Assembly (NCBI GenBank): GCA_963716215.1
Contig: OY970298.1
Location: forward strand, 806,001 to 870,000
Direction: 5' to 3'
Source: JACVRW01 sp963716215
GTDB lineage: Bacteria; Actinomycetota; Thermoleophilia; Solirubrobacterales; Thermoleophilaceae
Length of the DNA: 64,000 nucleotides
Shown here: in pieces, positions 18,471 to 26,811 of the stretch
Numbering within the stretch: position 1 is the first letter of the stretch
Layout: each line of letters begins with the position of its first letter
The notes under the pieces: model-generated
Seen by the model: only the letters and a program-made list of their open reading frames with translations
Databases searched by the model: none
What the model was told of the DNA's origin: nothing
Position numbers and translations under genes: made by a program

Positions 18471-18958
18471 TAGGACAGCGCGACCCGGCCGAGCGCCTTG
18501 GTGGTGGCGCCGTTCTGGATCGCGCCGATCGGCGCTCCGATGAACGGGATCCACCGTCCGGCGTAGCGCCGCGCCATGCGCTTGGCGAGGTAGTTGACCA
18601 GGCGCAGGTGGAGCCGATCGGTGTGGCGCGATGCGAGCGCCTTCTCGATCATCGCCTGGGCCATCAGCTTGCCCATGCCGTCGAGTGCCTGGCGCGCCTC
18701 GGCTGGCGTCGAGTAGACGCCCTGGAGGGCGAGCAGCTCGGCGGGGCGCATCGGATGACGCGGGTCGTAGCCGTGGGCGGCGGCGATGTAGAAGACCATC
18801 CGGCTCTGGATCCAGAGCAGGGCGACCAGGTCCGGCGCGGCGGTCACGATGCCGCCGATCCCGAGCGCGCCGCCCTCGAGCCGCGCGATGCGCACGTGCT
18901 TTTTGAACGCCACGCGCGCGAGCTGCTCCGGCGTGTGGCCGCCTCCGGCCACGCGCAC
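18455..18958 (-). CDS. EcsC-family protein, start uncertain
   Basis: At least 167 residues resembling the EcsC family: a Gly-rich central hydrophobic stretch (GALGIGGIVTAAPDLVALLW), AAHGYDPRHPMRP and a C-terminal FIGAPIGAIQNGATTKALGR. The GTG at 18958 is only the first canonical start in the frame. The same frame stays open upstream to about 19099 and reads plausible family sequence (LERPPRSLWDRLLAEPER, then FGPQAAEWV) without any ATG, GTG or TTG. The true start is therefore probably further 5' and either uses a rare codon or is hidden by a sequence error. Function of the family is poorly defined. Confidence 0.72.
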   Translation of the reverse strand: MRVAGGGHTPEQLARVAFKKHVRIARLEGGALGIGGIVTAAPDLVALLWIQSRMVFYIAAAHGYDPRHPMRPAELLALQGVYSTPAEARQALDGMGKLMAQAMIEKALASRHTDRLHLRLVNYLAKRMARRYAGRWIPFIGAPIGAIQNGATTKALGRVALSYYARP

Positions 18959-19098
18959 CCATTCGGCCGCCTGCGGGCCGAAGCGCTCGGACGCCGCCAG
19001 CGCGATGTGCTCGGGCGCGCGCTCGGGCTCGGCGAGCAGTCGGTCCCAGAGCGAGCGCGGCGGGCGCTCGAGGTGCTCTATGTGCTCGCTGGTGACGG

Positions 19099-19761
19099 CT
19101 ATTCGGTGAAGTACACGAGGTTCGGCAGGTAGTACGTGCGCTCCGAGTACCCGCCCTTGAGGTCGCTGCGCTGGTCGCCGACGTTGGCGATGATCTTGTA
19201 GCCGCGCCGCTGGATGCGCTTGCGCGCGCCCTTCTTGTAGGGCACGGCCGAGTTCGCGGTCTCGTCCGGCGGGCGCATGATCAGCTCGTACTCGCCCTTG
19301 TAGCCGGCGTCGCGCAGGTTCTTCAGCGTGCCTTCGCGGAGCGCGTCCGGTCGGCCGGTGATGAAGAAGATGTGCATGTTCAGGTGCCGGGCGCGGTTGA
19401 ACAGCGAGCGCACGTTCCTGATCGCGGGCGCGTCATAGGCGACCACGCATCCGGCATAGACGCCGCCGTTGTACGGGATCCCGCCGCCGGCGTCGAGGCA
19501 CGGGTAGTTGTTCAGCGAGGTGTCGTCGATGTCCAGCACGAGGGCCGGCTTCCGAGGCGCGTTCCTCGCGCGCGTGCGCTCGTTGATCCACAGCCTGGCC
19601 CGCTTGGCCTGCTTGGCGACGACCTTGGACCAGTCGCCCGAGTCGTAGTAGGCGTGGATCTGCTGCGCGGTCTTGGACGTGGGGAAGGTCCCGGCCAGCG
19701 CCGGCACCACGGCAACGGCGAGGGCCACTGCGACGACGGCGGCGAGGGCGGCGATCTTCAT
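19099..19761 (-). CDS. secreted HAD-family acid phosphatase
   Basis: A 220-residue exported phosphatase of HAD subfamily IIIB (class B/plant acid phosphatase-like). A signal peptide ends near PALAG. The catalytic loop is VLDIDDTSLNN, whose first Asp is the nucleophile. FFITGRPDALREGT is motif II, and KRIQRRGYKIIANVGDQRSDL supplies motifs III and IV. Its stop is immediately upstream of the EcsC-family frame, suggesting a two-gene unit. Confidence 0.9.
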   Translation of the reverse strand: MKIAALAAVVAVALAVAVVPALAGTFPTSKTAQQIHAYYDSGDWSKVVAKQAKRARLWINERTRARNAPRKPALVLDIDDTSLNNYPCLDAGGGIPYNGGVYAGCVVAYDAPAIRNVRSLFNRARHLNMHIFFITGRPDALREGTLKNLRDAGYKGEYELIMRPPDETANSAVPYKKGARKRIQRRGYKIIANVGDQRSDLKGGYSERTYYLPNLVYFTE

Positions 19762-19808
19762 GGGAGCAGCGTAGTTTGGCGAGCCTGCTCGTGCGGTACC
19801 AGGGTCCT

Positions 19809-20327
19809 ATGGGGACCGACATCAACACTTCAGTGCGGCACGGCATTCTCAGCGACGAGCTCAGCGAGGAGCGCGGGCAGCTGATCGAGATGCTGACCAA
19901 GGCTTACTGGATGGAGCTCGAGACAGTGATGAGCTACATCGCCAACTCGATCAACCCCGAGGGCGTGCGCGCCCAGGAGATCATCGAGTCGTTGGAGGAG
20001 GACGTGCAGGAGGAGCTCGGGCACGCGCGCCAGTTCGGCGAGCGCATCAAAGAGCTGTACGGCGTCGTGCCGGGCACGCTCGACTTCAGCGCCGAGCAGT
20101 CCTACCTGCAGCCGCCCGACGACCAGATCGACATCGTGCACGTGATCAAGGGAGTGATCGAGGCCGAGACCGGCGCCATCGAGCACTACAACCAGGTCAT
20201 CGAGTACTGCGAGGGCAAGGACCCGGTGACGCAGGACATGGTCACCGCGATCCTGCACGACGAGGAAGGGCACCGGCGGCTGTTCGAGGGCTTCCTGCGC
20301 GAGTACAGCAGCGAAGGTCTGGCCTAG
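19809..20327 (+). CDS. ferritin-like/bacterioferritin-type protein
   Basis: A 172-residue four-helix diiron protein. Metal-binding patterns recur as YWMELETVMSY, EELGHARQF, EAETGAIEHYN and HDEEGHRRLF. Such proteins bind and oxidise ferrous iron in the cytoplasm. The ATG at 19809 (MGTDINTSVRHG) is chosen over 19776, whose extra residues have no family character. The stop lies in a CTAG shared with the convergent GH5 gene. Confidence 0.85.
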   Translation: MGTDINTSVRHGILSDELSEERGQLIEMLTKAYWMELETVMSYIANSINPEGVRAQEIIESLEEDVQEELGHARQFGERIKELYGVVPGTLDFSAEQSYLQPPDDQIDIVHVIKGVIEAETGAIEHYNQVIEYCEGKDPVTQDMVTAILHDEEGHRRLFEGFLREYSSEGLA

Positions 20328-21764
20328 GACCCGAGGCGGATCGTCCGCCGCTTCGAGGCGGACAAGCCGGCGAGGCTGGTGGCGGTCACTTTGACCGTCA
20401 CGGTGACCGGGCGTCCTGAGCCGAGAGCGCTCGCCGCGGCACGCCGCGCCGCCCGCGGCAGCGCGAGCGCGAGCGCGCGCCCGGCGCGCCCCTTGAGGCG
20501 GCGGCCGGCGGGGGTCAGGTCGAAGGTGCTCCCGCGGGCGGTCAGGCGGCCGGTGGCGCGCACGCGACACGCCTTGCGGCAGCTCACGCGGATGTCCACG
20601 GCGCCGTCGAGCGCCTGGCGGGGCGCGCCGAGGGTGATGCGGGGGGACAGCCCCGCGAGGTGCGCCTTGAGCGCGGTGCCGTTGGGCGACTTGGGCGTGC
20701 CCCTCACGTCCGAGAGCACCGACAGCACGGAGCACTCCTTCTCGGGCAGCACCCACCAGGCCCAGGCGAGGTAGCCCACGCCACGGCGGTCGGCCCAGTC
20801 CATGAAGCGGCGCAGGTGGTCGTCGCGGCAGTTCGTCTGGCCGAACTCGCCGGTCACGACGGGGACCTCAGCGGCGATCGGGGCGATCGTCCGGTTCCAG
20901 CACGCGGTCGTCTTGCAGGCCTGCGTGTTGTAGTTGTGGAAGCTCGCGACGAGCTGGCCGTCCTCGGGCCGGCGGTCGAGCCACTGGCTGAGGTCGTTGG
21001 CGTAGTCGATCCCGCCCAGCATCAGCGGCTGCCGCGCGCCGGTCGCGCGCACCGCGTCCACGAGCGTCTGCATGCCGACGGCCGTGTAGGTGGCGCCGGT
21101 GAGCGGCTGGTTGTCGTTCGCCAGCGGCGGCGCGCAGCCGCCGTTGCTCCAGCAGTCCCAGGAGAGGTCGAACACGAGCGTGTCGCCGTCGTAGCGCGAG
21201 TAGGGCTCGTTGAAGAGGTCGAAGATCATGGACCGGTCGTCCTTGAAGGTGGTGGCGACGGAGGTCCAGAAGTCGTCGGAGCGGTCGTCCGGCATGGCCC
21301 GCTGGCCCTCGGCGGGGGTGCCGTTCGGAGCCGACCAGTGGAGGTCCACGATCACCGCCAGACCGGCGTCGTGCAGCAGCGAGATCCAGTCCTGGACGGC
21401 CGCGCGGTAGCCCGTCACGTCGCCGAAAGCGGGCTGGCCGTCCTCGCCGAGCCAGCAGGCCTGGTTGAGCGGGACGCGGACCGTGTTGATCTTCCAGCTC
21501 GCGATCTTGCGGGCGCTCGCGGCGGTCGGGTGGGTGGTGTTCGGATCGCCAACGTCCGAGTACGCGTAGCCGTAGAAGCAGGCGTACTCGAAGCTGGGCC
21601 AGTTCACGCCACGCGGGACGAAGGCCTGGCCGGTGCGCGCGTTCACGAGGCGCTTCCCCTTGACCGTCAGCGGGCGGGGCGGCCGCCGAGGCGGAGCCGG
21701 CGGTGACGCACAGCAAGGCCACGAAGGCGAGGACCAGCCCCAAGATGCGACGTCTCCCGCGCAC
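20324..21764 (-). CDS. secreted GH5 glycoside hydrolase, one-base frame break after signal peptide
   Basis: Cellulase-type family 5 enzyme. The catalytic region reads VPRGVNWPSFEY, VIVDLHWSAPNG, FDLFNEPYS (acid/base Glu) and VVTGEFGQTN (nucleophile Glu). A C-terminal beta domain rich in Arg and Ala (RLTARGSTFDLTPAGRRL) is of a kind seen on other secreted proteins here. A perfect signal peptide, MRGRRRILGLVLAFVALLCV then TAGSASA, starts at GTG 21764 but lies in another frame. Removing one base from the GGGG run at 21676-21679 joins the two as SAAARPLTVKGKR. An in-frame ATG at 21772 exists but gives no signal peptide. Either a sequence error or a recent mutation. Confidence 0.85.
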
Positions 21765-21832
21765 CTAGCCATGCTAGAACGGTGCCCGGCCCGGGCGCAA
21801 GCGAGCGCAGTACCATCGACGGCGCTCCTCTC

Positions 21833-21905
21833 GGCGAGGTAGCTCAGTTGGTAGAGCACACGACTGAAAATCGTGGTGTCGCCGGTTCGATTCCGGCCCT
21901 CGCCA
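21833..21905 (+). tRNA. tRNA-Phe (GAA)
   Basis: A 73-base cloverleaf. The acceptor stem GGCGAGG/CCTCGCC is perfectly paired with discriminator A at 21905. The D-arm is GCTCAGTTGGTAGAGC, the anticodon loop CTGAAAA gives anticodon GAA, and the T-arm is GCCGG-TTCGATT-CCGGC. CCA is not encoded. Its 3' half is repeated about 4.95 kb downstream, and pieces of its 3' end occur inverted at 22006 and 25552. Confidence 0.97.
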
Positions 21906-22188
21906 TCTGGCCGGCTGCGGCGCAGCGCCTGGCTGCGTCCTCGCTCGCTCGCGTGCGGAGCACGCGTCGCTCACTGCGTCCTTGCCAGGCGGGCGCCTCG
22001 CTCGGCAGATGGCGAGGGCTGCGCCCTCGCCATTTCGCCTTTCTCCCTGCTATGTGCCGCCTGTCATCCGGCTCGCGTTGCCGGATTCTTTGGCCCACAC
22101 GTGTTTCGTCGGGACGTCCTCGTCGGCTACGTCGATGTTCGCGGTGCCATCTTTGAATCCGCCCGCGTCCCCGGGAGTCAGCCGACCG
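21906..22188. other. tRNA-flanking intergenic segment with inverted tRNA-end copies
   Basis: About 280 bases with no convincing gene. They contain an 11-base-pair perfect palindrome at 22009-22033 built from the tRNA 3' end. Open frames running antisense across the tRNA (with GIEPATPRF- or GPESNRRHH-like text) are the familiar spurious tRNA-shadow proteins. Confidence 0.6.
22009..22033. repeat. perfect hairpin made of opposed tRNA-Phe 3'-end copies
   Basis: ATGGCGAGGGC, then a three-base loop TGC, then GCCCTCGCCAT. The left arm with its flank (CAGATGGCGAGGGC, from 22006) is the exact reverse complement of the tRNA-Phe 3' end and its flank at 21897-21910. The right arm repeats the same tRNA end in direct orientation. 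It could act as a terminator or be a scar of recombination at the tRNA. Confidence 0.8.
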
Positions 22189-22755
22189 TCACGCCGTGGC
22201 TCGGCTGGGTTGGTAGCGCAGAGCGACTGCTCCGGACTGGAACTCGTGGCGGTCCACGAGCTTCAGTTCGACCCGCTCGCGCAGGCCGGCGAGCAACGTC
22301 GGTCCGTGGCCGGCCAGGACGGGCTGCACGACGAATTCGTACTCGTCGATCAATCCCAGATCCGCCAAGGCCAGCGGGAGAGTCACGCCGCCCACGAACA
22401 GGCCTTCGCCCGGCCCCTCCTTGAGCCTCCGAACGGCTTTGCCCGGGTCGCCGTGTACGAGCTCCGCGTTCCAATCGACCTGGTCGAGGGTGCTCGACAC
22501 GACGTACTTCTTGGCCCCGTCGATCTTCTGGGCGAAGGCGATGTCTGCGTCATCCATCCAGTCCGGCCATGTTCCCGTCGCCGGTTGCCGCCACGCTGCC
22601 TCCATCATCTCGTAGGTCACCCGGCCAAACAGCAGGGCATCGGCGCGCTCCAGGCTGGCGGCCCAGTAGCGATGCGACTCCTCGTCCGGGATCCCCACCT
22701 GGTGATCAACGCAGCCGTCGAGGGTGACGTTGATCGAGTAGCGAAGCGGCCTCAT
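22189..22755 (-). CDS. RibD C-terminal/DHFR-like reductase family protein
   Basis: A 188-residue protein with the fold of dihydrofolate reductase and the RibD reductase domain. Family marks are MRPLRYSINVTLDGCVDH, ADALLFGRVTYEMMEAAW, KKYVVSSTLD, GLFVGGVTLPLALADLGLIDEY and LVDRHEFQSGAVALRY. NADPH-dependent reduction is the presumed activity; the substrate is unknown. The ATG at 22755 begins the conserved first strand. One of three such genes in the window. Confidence 0.83.
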   Translation of the reverse strand: MRPLRYSINVTLDGCVDHQVGIPDEESHRYWAASLERADALLFGRVTYEMMEAAWRQPATGTWPDWMDDADIAFAQKIDGAKKYVVSSTLDQVDWNAELVHGDPGKAVRRLKEGPGEGLFVGGVTLPLALADLGLIDEYEFVVQPVLAGHGPTLLAGLRERVELKLVDRHEFQSGAVALRYQPSRATA

Positions 22756-22882
22756 CGGTTTGTCTCCCTTGGTCGCCGGGCCTCGACTGACGCGGTGCAC
22801 GACCGACCGTTCAAGCTCGGGTTGAAGCCCTCGAGGTCGGCCTCAGTGTAGTCCTGTAGCGGGGGGCGAATTCGGCTGTCGC

Positions 22883-23440
22883 TCATCGCTTCGGCACCAG
22901 GATCTGCGCGAGGGCTCCGCTCCGGAAGCGCTCCTCTTCGACGACGTCCAGCTTCAGGTGCTCTTCCAGCTCGGCGAATGGGCTGTGCCCCGCGCCGATC
23001 GCAATCGGGACCGTCGTCAGCTGGTATTCGTCGACGAGGCCCAGGCGGGTCAGCGACTTGGCGAAGTCGGGGCCGCCGTGGACCAGGACCGTCCCTTCGT
23101 CGTCCCGAGCCTTCAGGTCCGCGATCTCCGCGCGCAGGTCCCCGCCGAAGATCTCGGCCGGTCCCCATTCCGCCTTCTCCAGGGTGTGGGAGAAGACAGC
23201 CTTCGGCTTCTCGTTCATCGCGGTTGCGATCGGCCCCTCGGACGCGGCCCAGTGCGGGCCCATGATCTCGTAGCTGCGGCGGCCCATCGCGTGGACGCCG
23301 GCCTCCTCGAGCGCGCGGCGGTTCCACTCACCCGAGTCGTCGCCGAACCACTCGAACATCCATTCATGGGTCCCGTCGGGGCTGGTGACAAAACCGTCGA
23401 GGGACATGACCATCTTGAGAACTACTTTTCTATCGCTCAT
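22883..23440 (-). CDS. RibD C-terminal/DHFR-like reductase family protein
   Basis: A 185-residue member of the same family as its neighbour at 22189. Key segments are KVVLKMVMSLDGFVTSPDG, GVHAMGRRSYEIMG, KAVFSHTLEKAEWG, VLVHGGPDFAKSLTRLGLVDEY and ALAQILVPKR. It is separated by 127 bases from the downstream paralogue and oriented the same way. The two are clearly diverged, so this is not a recent duplication. Substrate unknown. Confidence 0.85.
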   Translation of the reverse strand: MSDRKVVLKMVMSLDGFVTSPDGTHEWMFEWFGDDSGEWNRRALEEAGVHAMGRRSYEIMGPHWAASEGPIATAMNEKPKAVFSHTLEKAEWGPAEIFGGDLRAEIADLKARDDEGTVLVHGGPDFAKSLTRLGLVDEYQLTTVPIAIGAGHSPFAELEEHLKLDVVEEERFRSGALAQILVPKR

Positions 23441-23589
23441 GTCGGTAGAGACCTACCCCCTCGCGTGAATTCATCGCCCAGCGGCGGAGGTGGAAACGAA
23501 GCTGCTCCTCGCTAGGGGCGGTCCACTCGAACCCGCCCTCGCGGTCGGGGACAGAGCCGTCCACCGAGACGCTCATCGAGGAGATCAGC

Positions 23590-24159
23590 ATGGGCTTCAC
23601 GAGCGCGTGGTGCTATTGCTGGGGCATGGCGGGCAAGGCATCGGAGCGGTTCGTCTGGGCGGTCGACACTCTGGAGGTCCGCCCGGCCGACCGCCTGCTC
23701 GAGGTCGGCTGCGGCCACGGCGTCGCGGTCTCCCTGGTCTGCGAGAGGCTGACGACGGGAACGATCACCGCGATCGACCGCTCGCCCAAGATGATCGAGA
23801 TGGCCACGCGGAGGAACCGCGAGCACGTCGACGCGGGCAGGGCTGTGCTCGAGGCCATCGCGCTGGAGGACGCGGACCTCGGCGATCGGCGCTTCGACAA
23901 GGTCTTCGCCTTCAACGTCGCTCCCTTCTGGCAGCAGCCGGAGGCGGCGCTCGGTGCCGTCCGCGAGCACCTCGCCCGGGATGGGGCCGTCTACATCTTC
24001 TGGGACGCGCGCCACTCCGCGCCGGAGCGAGCCCGGGACCTCGGGAACGAGCTGGCCGACCGGCTACGCGAGGGCGGATTCTCCGTCGACAGGGTGCTGG
24101 TCGAGGACCTGCGCCCGGTCCCCGCGGTCTGCGTGATCGGGCGGCCCCAGGGCGGATGA
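23590..24159 (+). CDS. class I SAM-dependent methyltransferase
   Basis: A 189-residue methyltransferase. Motif I is LLEVGCGHGVAVSL, motif II region TITAIDRSPKMIEMA, and FDKVFAFNVAPFWQQPEAAL follows as in the Methyltransf_11/25 families. AGGAGA at 23579-23584 supports the ATG at 23590. It may methylate a small molecule; nothing nearby fixes the substrate. It lies alone between divergent and decayed genes within the tRNA-Phe-anchored tract. Confidence 0.85.
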   Translation: MGFTSAWCYCWGMAGKASERFVWAVDTLEVRPADRLLEVGCGHGVAVSLVCERLTTGTITAIDRSPKMIEMATRRNREHVDAGRAVLEAIALEDADLGDRRFDKVFAFNVAPFWQQPEAALGAVREHLARDGAVYIFWDARHSAPERARDLGNELADRLREGGFSVDRVLVEDLRPVPAVCVIGRPQGG

Positions 24160-24483
24160 ACATGGACCGCAACACCGTGTCGCGTTCCCTGGCGAGCAGC
24201 AGCCGCCCTCGTGGCGAATCTCGTCGCGTCAAGCGGCGATGCAAGATCCGAATCCCGCGCGAGCACCGCCGCTAGGCCCTGGAACGCGCGAATATGGATC
24301 CCGAAGGTGACGAGGGCCCCGGTCGCGGTGTCGGACATGTCTATGGAGGCGAGGATCAACGCGCCGTAGACGCACGCGACGCACCCGGTGAGTATCAACA
24401 TCAGCGTGGCGAGGAGCACTGCTGGCGTGACATTCACCAGTTCAATGCCATACCGGGACCTGAGTTGCTGGATCTCGATCCGC
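24160..24483. other. low-coding segment, possible remnant of a small membrane protein
   Basis: On the minus strand a frame starting at GTG 24437 reads MNVTPAVLLATLMLILTG, then CVACVYGALILASIDMSDTA, two likely membrane helices. It then runs without stop into the antisense of the methyltransferase gene, which is not plausible coding sequence. The first 65 or so codons may be a real small membrane protein or a truncated remnant. No family recognised. Confidence 0.35.
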
Positions 24484-25385
24484 CTACAGCCAGACAGGGT
24501 TCGTCCACGCGCGGGAGCCGTCGTCGGCGGTCACGGTGATGCGCCAATCGGGCGACCTGAGCTGCGCGATATCCAGTACGGTCTCGGTCGTCTGAGGGTC
24601 ACCCTCCGCGACGTCTGAGCGCCGCCATTGTTCCGGTGAGCGCGACAGCCCTCGCCGAACTGCAGCGAACGTGCACACGGTCGCCGTCGACATCTACATG
24701 GTCGATCGCGGGCCTTGCTGGAGTAGTAGGCGCCCGCTCGCAGGGCCTGCCGGAGCCACCGGATCGATCCGATCGGCACGAACTTCAGAGTCAGGACCGG
24801 AACCGATCCTTCGCCTCGGTCAATGCGAGTCGTCCCGCGAGCGGTGACGTGCCGCCGATGGCCGCGCGCGAGCAGCGCGTCGACCGCGTAGCGTCCTTCG
24901 GCTCGATCCGGCCGACGTGTGCGCGGCGTTGACGTTGTAGGTCTCGACCGCTGGCGGTGGTCCACGGTGCGCCGATCGAAGTCGAGGAAGTCGTGAGGCC
25001 GGGATGCCAGCAGCACATTGTACGCGCCTGCCTCGGCAGCTCGCCGAATGATCGCGGCGTGCGGCTCGTCCGGCGAAGGAGGAGGAAAGTCCGGAGGCAG
25101 GCCGATCGCGTTGACCCAGAAGACGTCCTCGGCGTTCCAGTCCGCAGAGCTTAGCTCCGCCCCGAGCAGGGTCGTGAACGATCGGTCGCGGGCGCCTGAG
25201 GTGTCGGTGACAGTCCAGCCCCACCGAGCCTCGAAGTGGTCGGTCAGGACGAGGAAGTCGTATCCCGCCGACCGGTAGGCCGCGATCACCTGCTGCACCG
25301 ACGCCATGCCATCTGAGCGATCGGAATGCGTGTGCAGGTTGCCTCGGTACCAGCGACCGGATGCAGCGAAGGCGGCAGGGCGCAT
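24484..25385 (-). pseudogene. decayed PHP-domain (CehA-like) phosphoesterase
   Basis: The 5' part is intact: RWYRGNLHTHSDRSDG carries the HxH metal motif, and DFLVLTDHFE continues the PHP domain. After about residue 135 the recognisable pieces lie in different frames. VETYNVNAAH is in a second frame near 24920, LRQALRAGAYYSSKA is back in the first near 24720, and the typical C-terminus (RITVTADDGSRAWTNPVWL) is in a third frame ending at 24484. Several independent indels are needed to restore one protein, so this looks like true decay rather than one sequencing error. Confidence 0.75.
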
Positions 25386-25551
25386 GTCGCCTCAGTACCC
25401 GATCCGACGCATCGCCGTCCATGACCCAGGTCGCCTGCTGCGTTCGCGCGAAGCAGAAGCGCCGACCCCCCCGTCGGTGAGGTCTACAGCGGAGGGGGCC
25501 GAACATGCAGCACACGCGGTTCCTCTTTCGCGTACCGCCTGCCGCTTCGCC

Positions 25552-25565
25552 CAGATGGCGAGGGC
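25552..25565. repeat. inverted copy of the tRNA-Phe 3' end
   Basis: CAGATGGCGAGGGC here is identical to 22006-22019 and is the reverse complement of the tRNA-Phe 3' end plus flank at 21897-21910. Fourteen bases would rarely recur by chance within 4 kb, and it lies inside the tRNA-anchored tract. Confidence 0.7.
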
Positions 25566-25630
25566 TGGGGCCTCCCTTTCGGCTTGGCGCCGATATAGAG
25601 TCGCCGCGTACCCGGCCGGAGGTAAGCGGG

Positions 25631-25918
25631 ATGCCGATCTTGATGGTCCATGACAGCCCGGGAGGCACGCGGGAGCAGTATGAGGAGGTCGGTGCGCGTC
25701 TCAGCGAGGGGCGAGGCCTGAACTCGCTCAGTGACTGGCCGCGGGATGGGATTCTGGCGCACGCAGCAGGCCCCACGGAGAACGGCTGGCGTGTCGTCGA
25801 TGTGTGGGAATCCGAGGAGGCCTTCCAGCGGTTTGGGGAGGTAATCGGCCCGGTGTTGCAAGAGGTGGGCTTCCCGGGCCAGCCTCAGACCTTCCCTCTC
25901 GACAATTTCGTCAAGTAG
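25631..25918 (+). CDS. ABM-like small protein
   Basis: A 95-residue protein starting MPILMVHDSPGGTREQYEEV, with WRVVDVWESEEAFQRFGEVI and a C-terminal PQTFPLDNFVK. The pattern of a short dimeric alpha/beta barrel resembles antibiotic-biosynthesis-monooxygenase-like or EthD-like proteins of unknown function. The ATG at 25631 is favoured over 25505, whose extension is Arg/Pro-rich. Confidence 0.7.
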   Translation: MPILMVHDSPGGTREQYEEVGARLSEGRGLNSLSDWPRDGILAHAAGPTENGWRVVDVWESEEAFQRFGEVIGPVLQEVGFPGQPQTFPLDNFVK

Positions 25919-25959
25919 CTCCCGCGGAGCGCTCCGGCGAGGCGAAATCCGGCGGACGC

Positions 25960-26760
25960 ATGGCGGTTGAACTGCGTCAGGCGAGCGAGTTCTCGCGCGC
26001 GGAGCTCGCCGCGGTCTTCGCCGCCGCCTACGAGGGGTACTTCGTTCCGTTCACCATGGACGAGAGCAGACTCGCTTTCATGATTGAGGCGTTCGACCTC
26101 GATCTCGAATGTTCCGTGGTCGCAGTCGACGGGCATCGGCTGATCGGGCTCGCAAACCTGGGTCGGCGACGCGAGCGCGCCTGGATTGGCGGCCTCGGCG
26201 TGATTCCGGCCCATCGCGGCGCCGGCCTGGGCGAGCTGCTTACCCGCGGCCTCCTCGATAGCGCTCGGCGTGCCGGCGCTCGCGAGATGGTGCTCGAGGT
26301 GATCGTCGAGAACATGCCCGCGATCTCGTTGTACGAGAAGCTCGGCTTTGCGCGCAGGCGTGAGCTCGAGGTTCTCTCCGTCGCCGGGGACACCCGCGGC
26401 GCGACCGCTCGCGAAGCCGACGTCGGGGAGACCCTACGACGCATATCCACGACGCGAGACGCGCCCGAGCCCTGGCAACGCGACGAGCAGACCGTCGCCA
26501 ACCTGGCACGTCGTCCACCCGTCCCGCAAGCCTTGGTCGCCGGTGGCGGTGCAGTGGTCTTCCGGGAGCGGGACGGAACCGTCGACCTGCTCCAAGCCGC
26601 TGGGGAGCCCGCGGCCCTCGATCAGCTGGTCGCCGCTGTGCGCGCCAGGGGCAAGACCACGGCCCTGAACTTCCCGGCCGACGGCTGCATTGCCGCGGCA
26701 TTGCGTAGAGCTGGCGCCGAGGTGGTCGCCCGGCAGTACGAGATGATCGTTTCCCTGTAG
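25960..26760 (+). CDS. GNAT-family N-acetyltransferase
   Basis: A 266-residue protein. The N-terminal GNAT domain shows GGLGVIPAHRGAGLGELLTRGLLD, the acetyl-CoA pyrophosphate-binding motif A, and VEVIVENMPAISLYEKLGF-type motif B (here LEVIVENMPAISLYEKLGF). The C-terminal 110 residues (EPWQRDEQTVANLARRPP, LDQLVAAVRARG) form a second region seen in some two-part acetyltransferases. Substrate unknown. It starts 41 bases after the ABM-like gene. Confidence 0.84.
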   Translation: MAVELRQASEFSRAELAAVFAAAYEGYFVPFTMDESRLAFMIEAFDLDLECSVVAVDGHRLIGLANLGRRRERAWIGGLGVIPAHRGAGLGELLTRGLLDSARRAGAREMVLEVIVENMPAISLYEKLGFARRRELEVLSVAGDTRGATAREADVGETLRRISTTRDAPEPWQRDEQTVANLARRPPVPQALVAGGGAVVFRERDGTVDLLQAAGEPAALDQLVAAVRARGKTTALNFPADGCIAAALRRAGAEVVARQYEMIVSL

Positions 26761-26811
26761 TTCACCCTTCGACTGCGGTTTTTCGGGCTCCAAACGGGCC
26801 TCTCCAGAGGC

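Noticed and set aside
21774..22098. Minus-strand frames reading antisense through tRNA-Phe.
   Set aside because: They carry the well-known spurious texts produced by translating the complement of tRNA genes.
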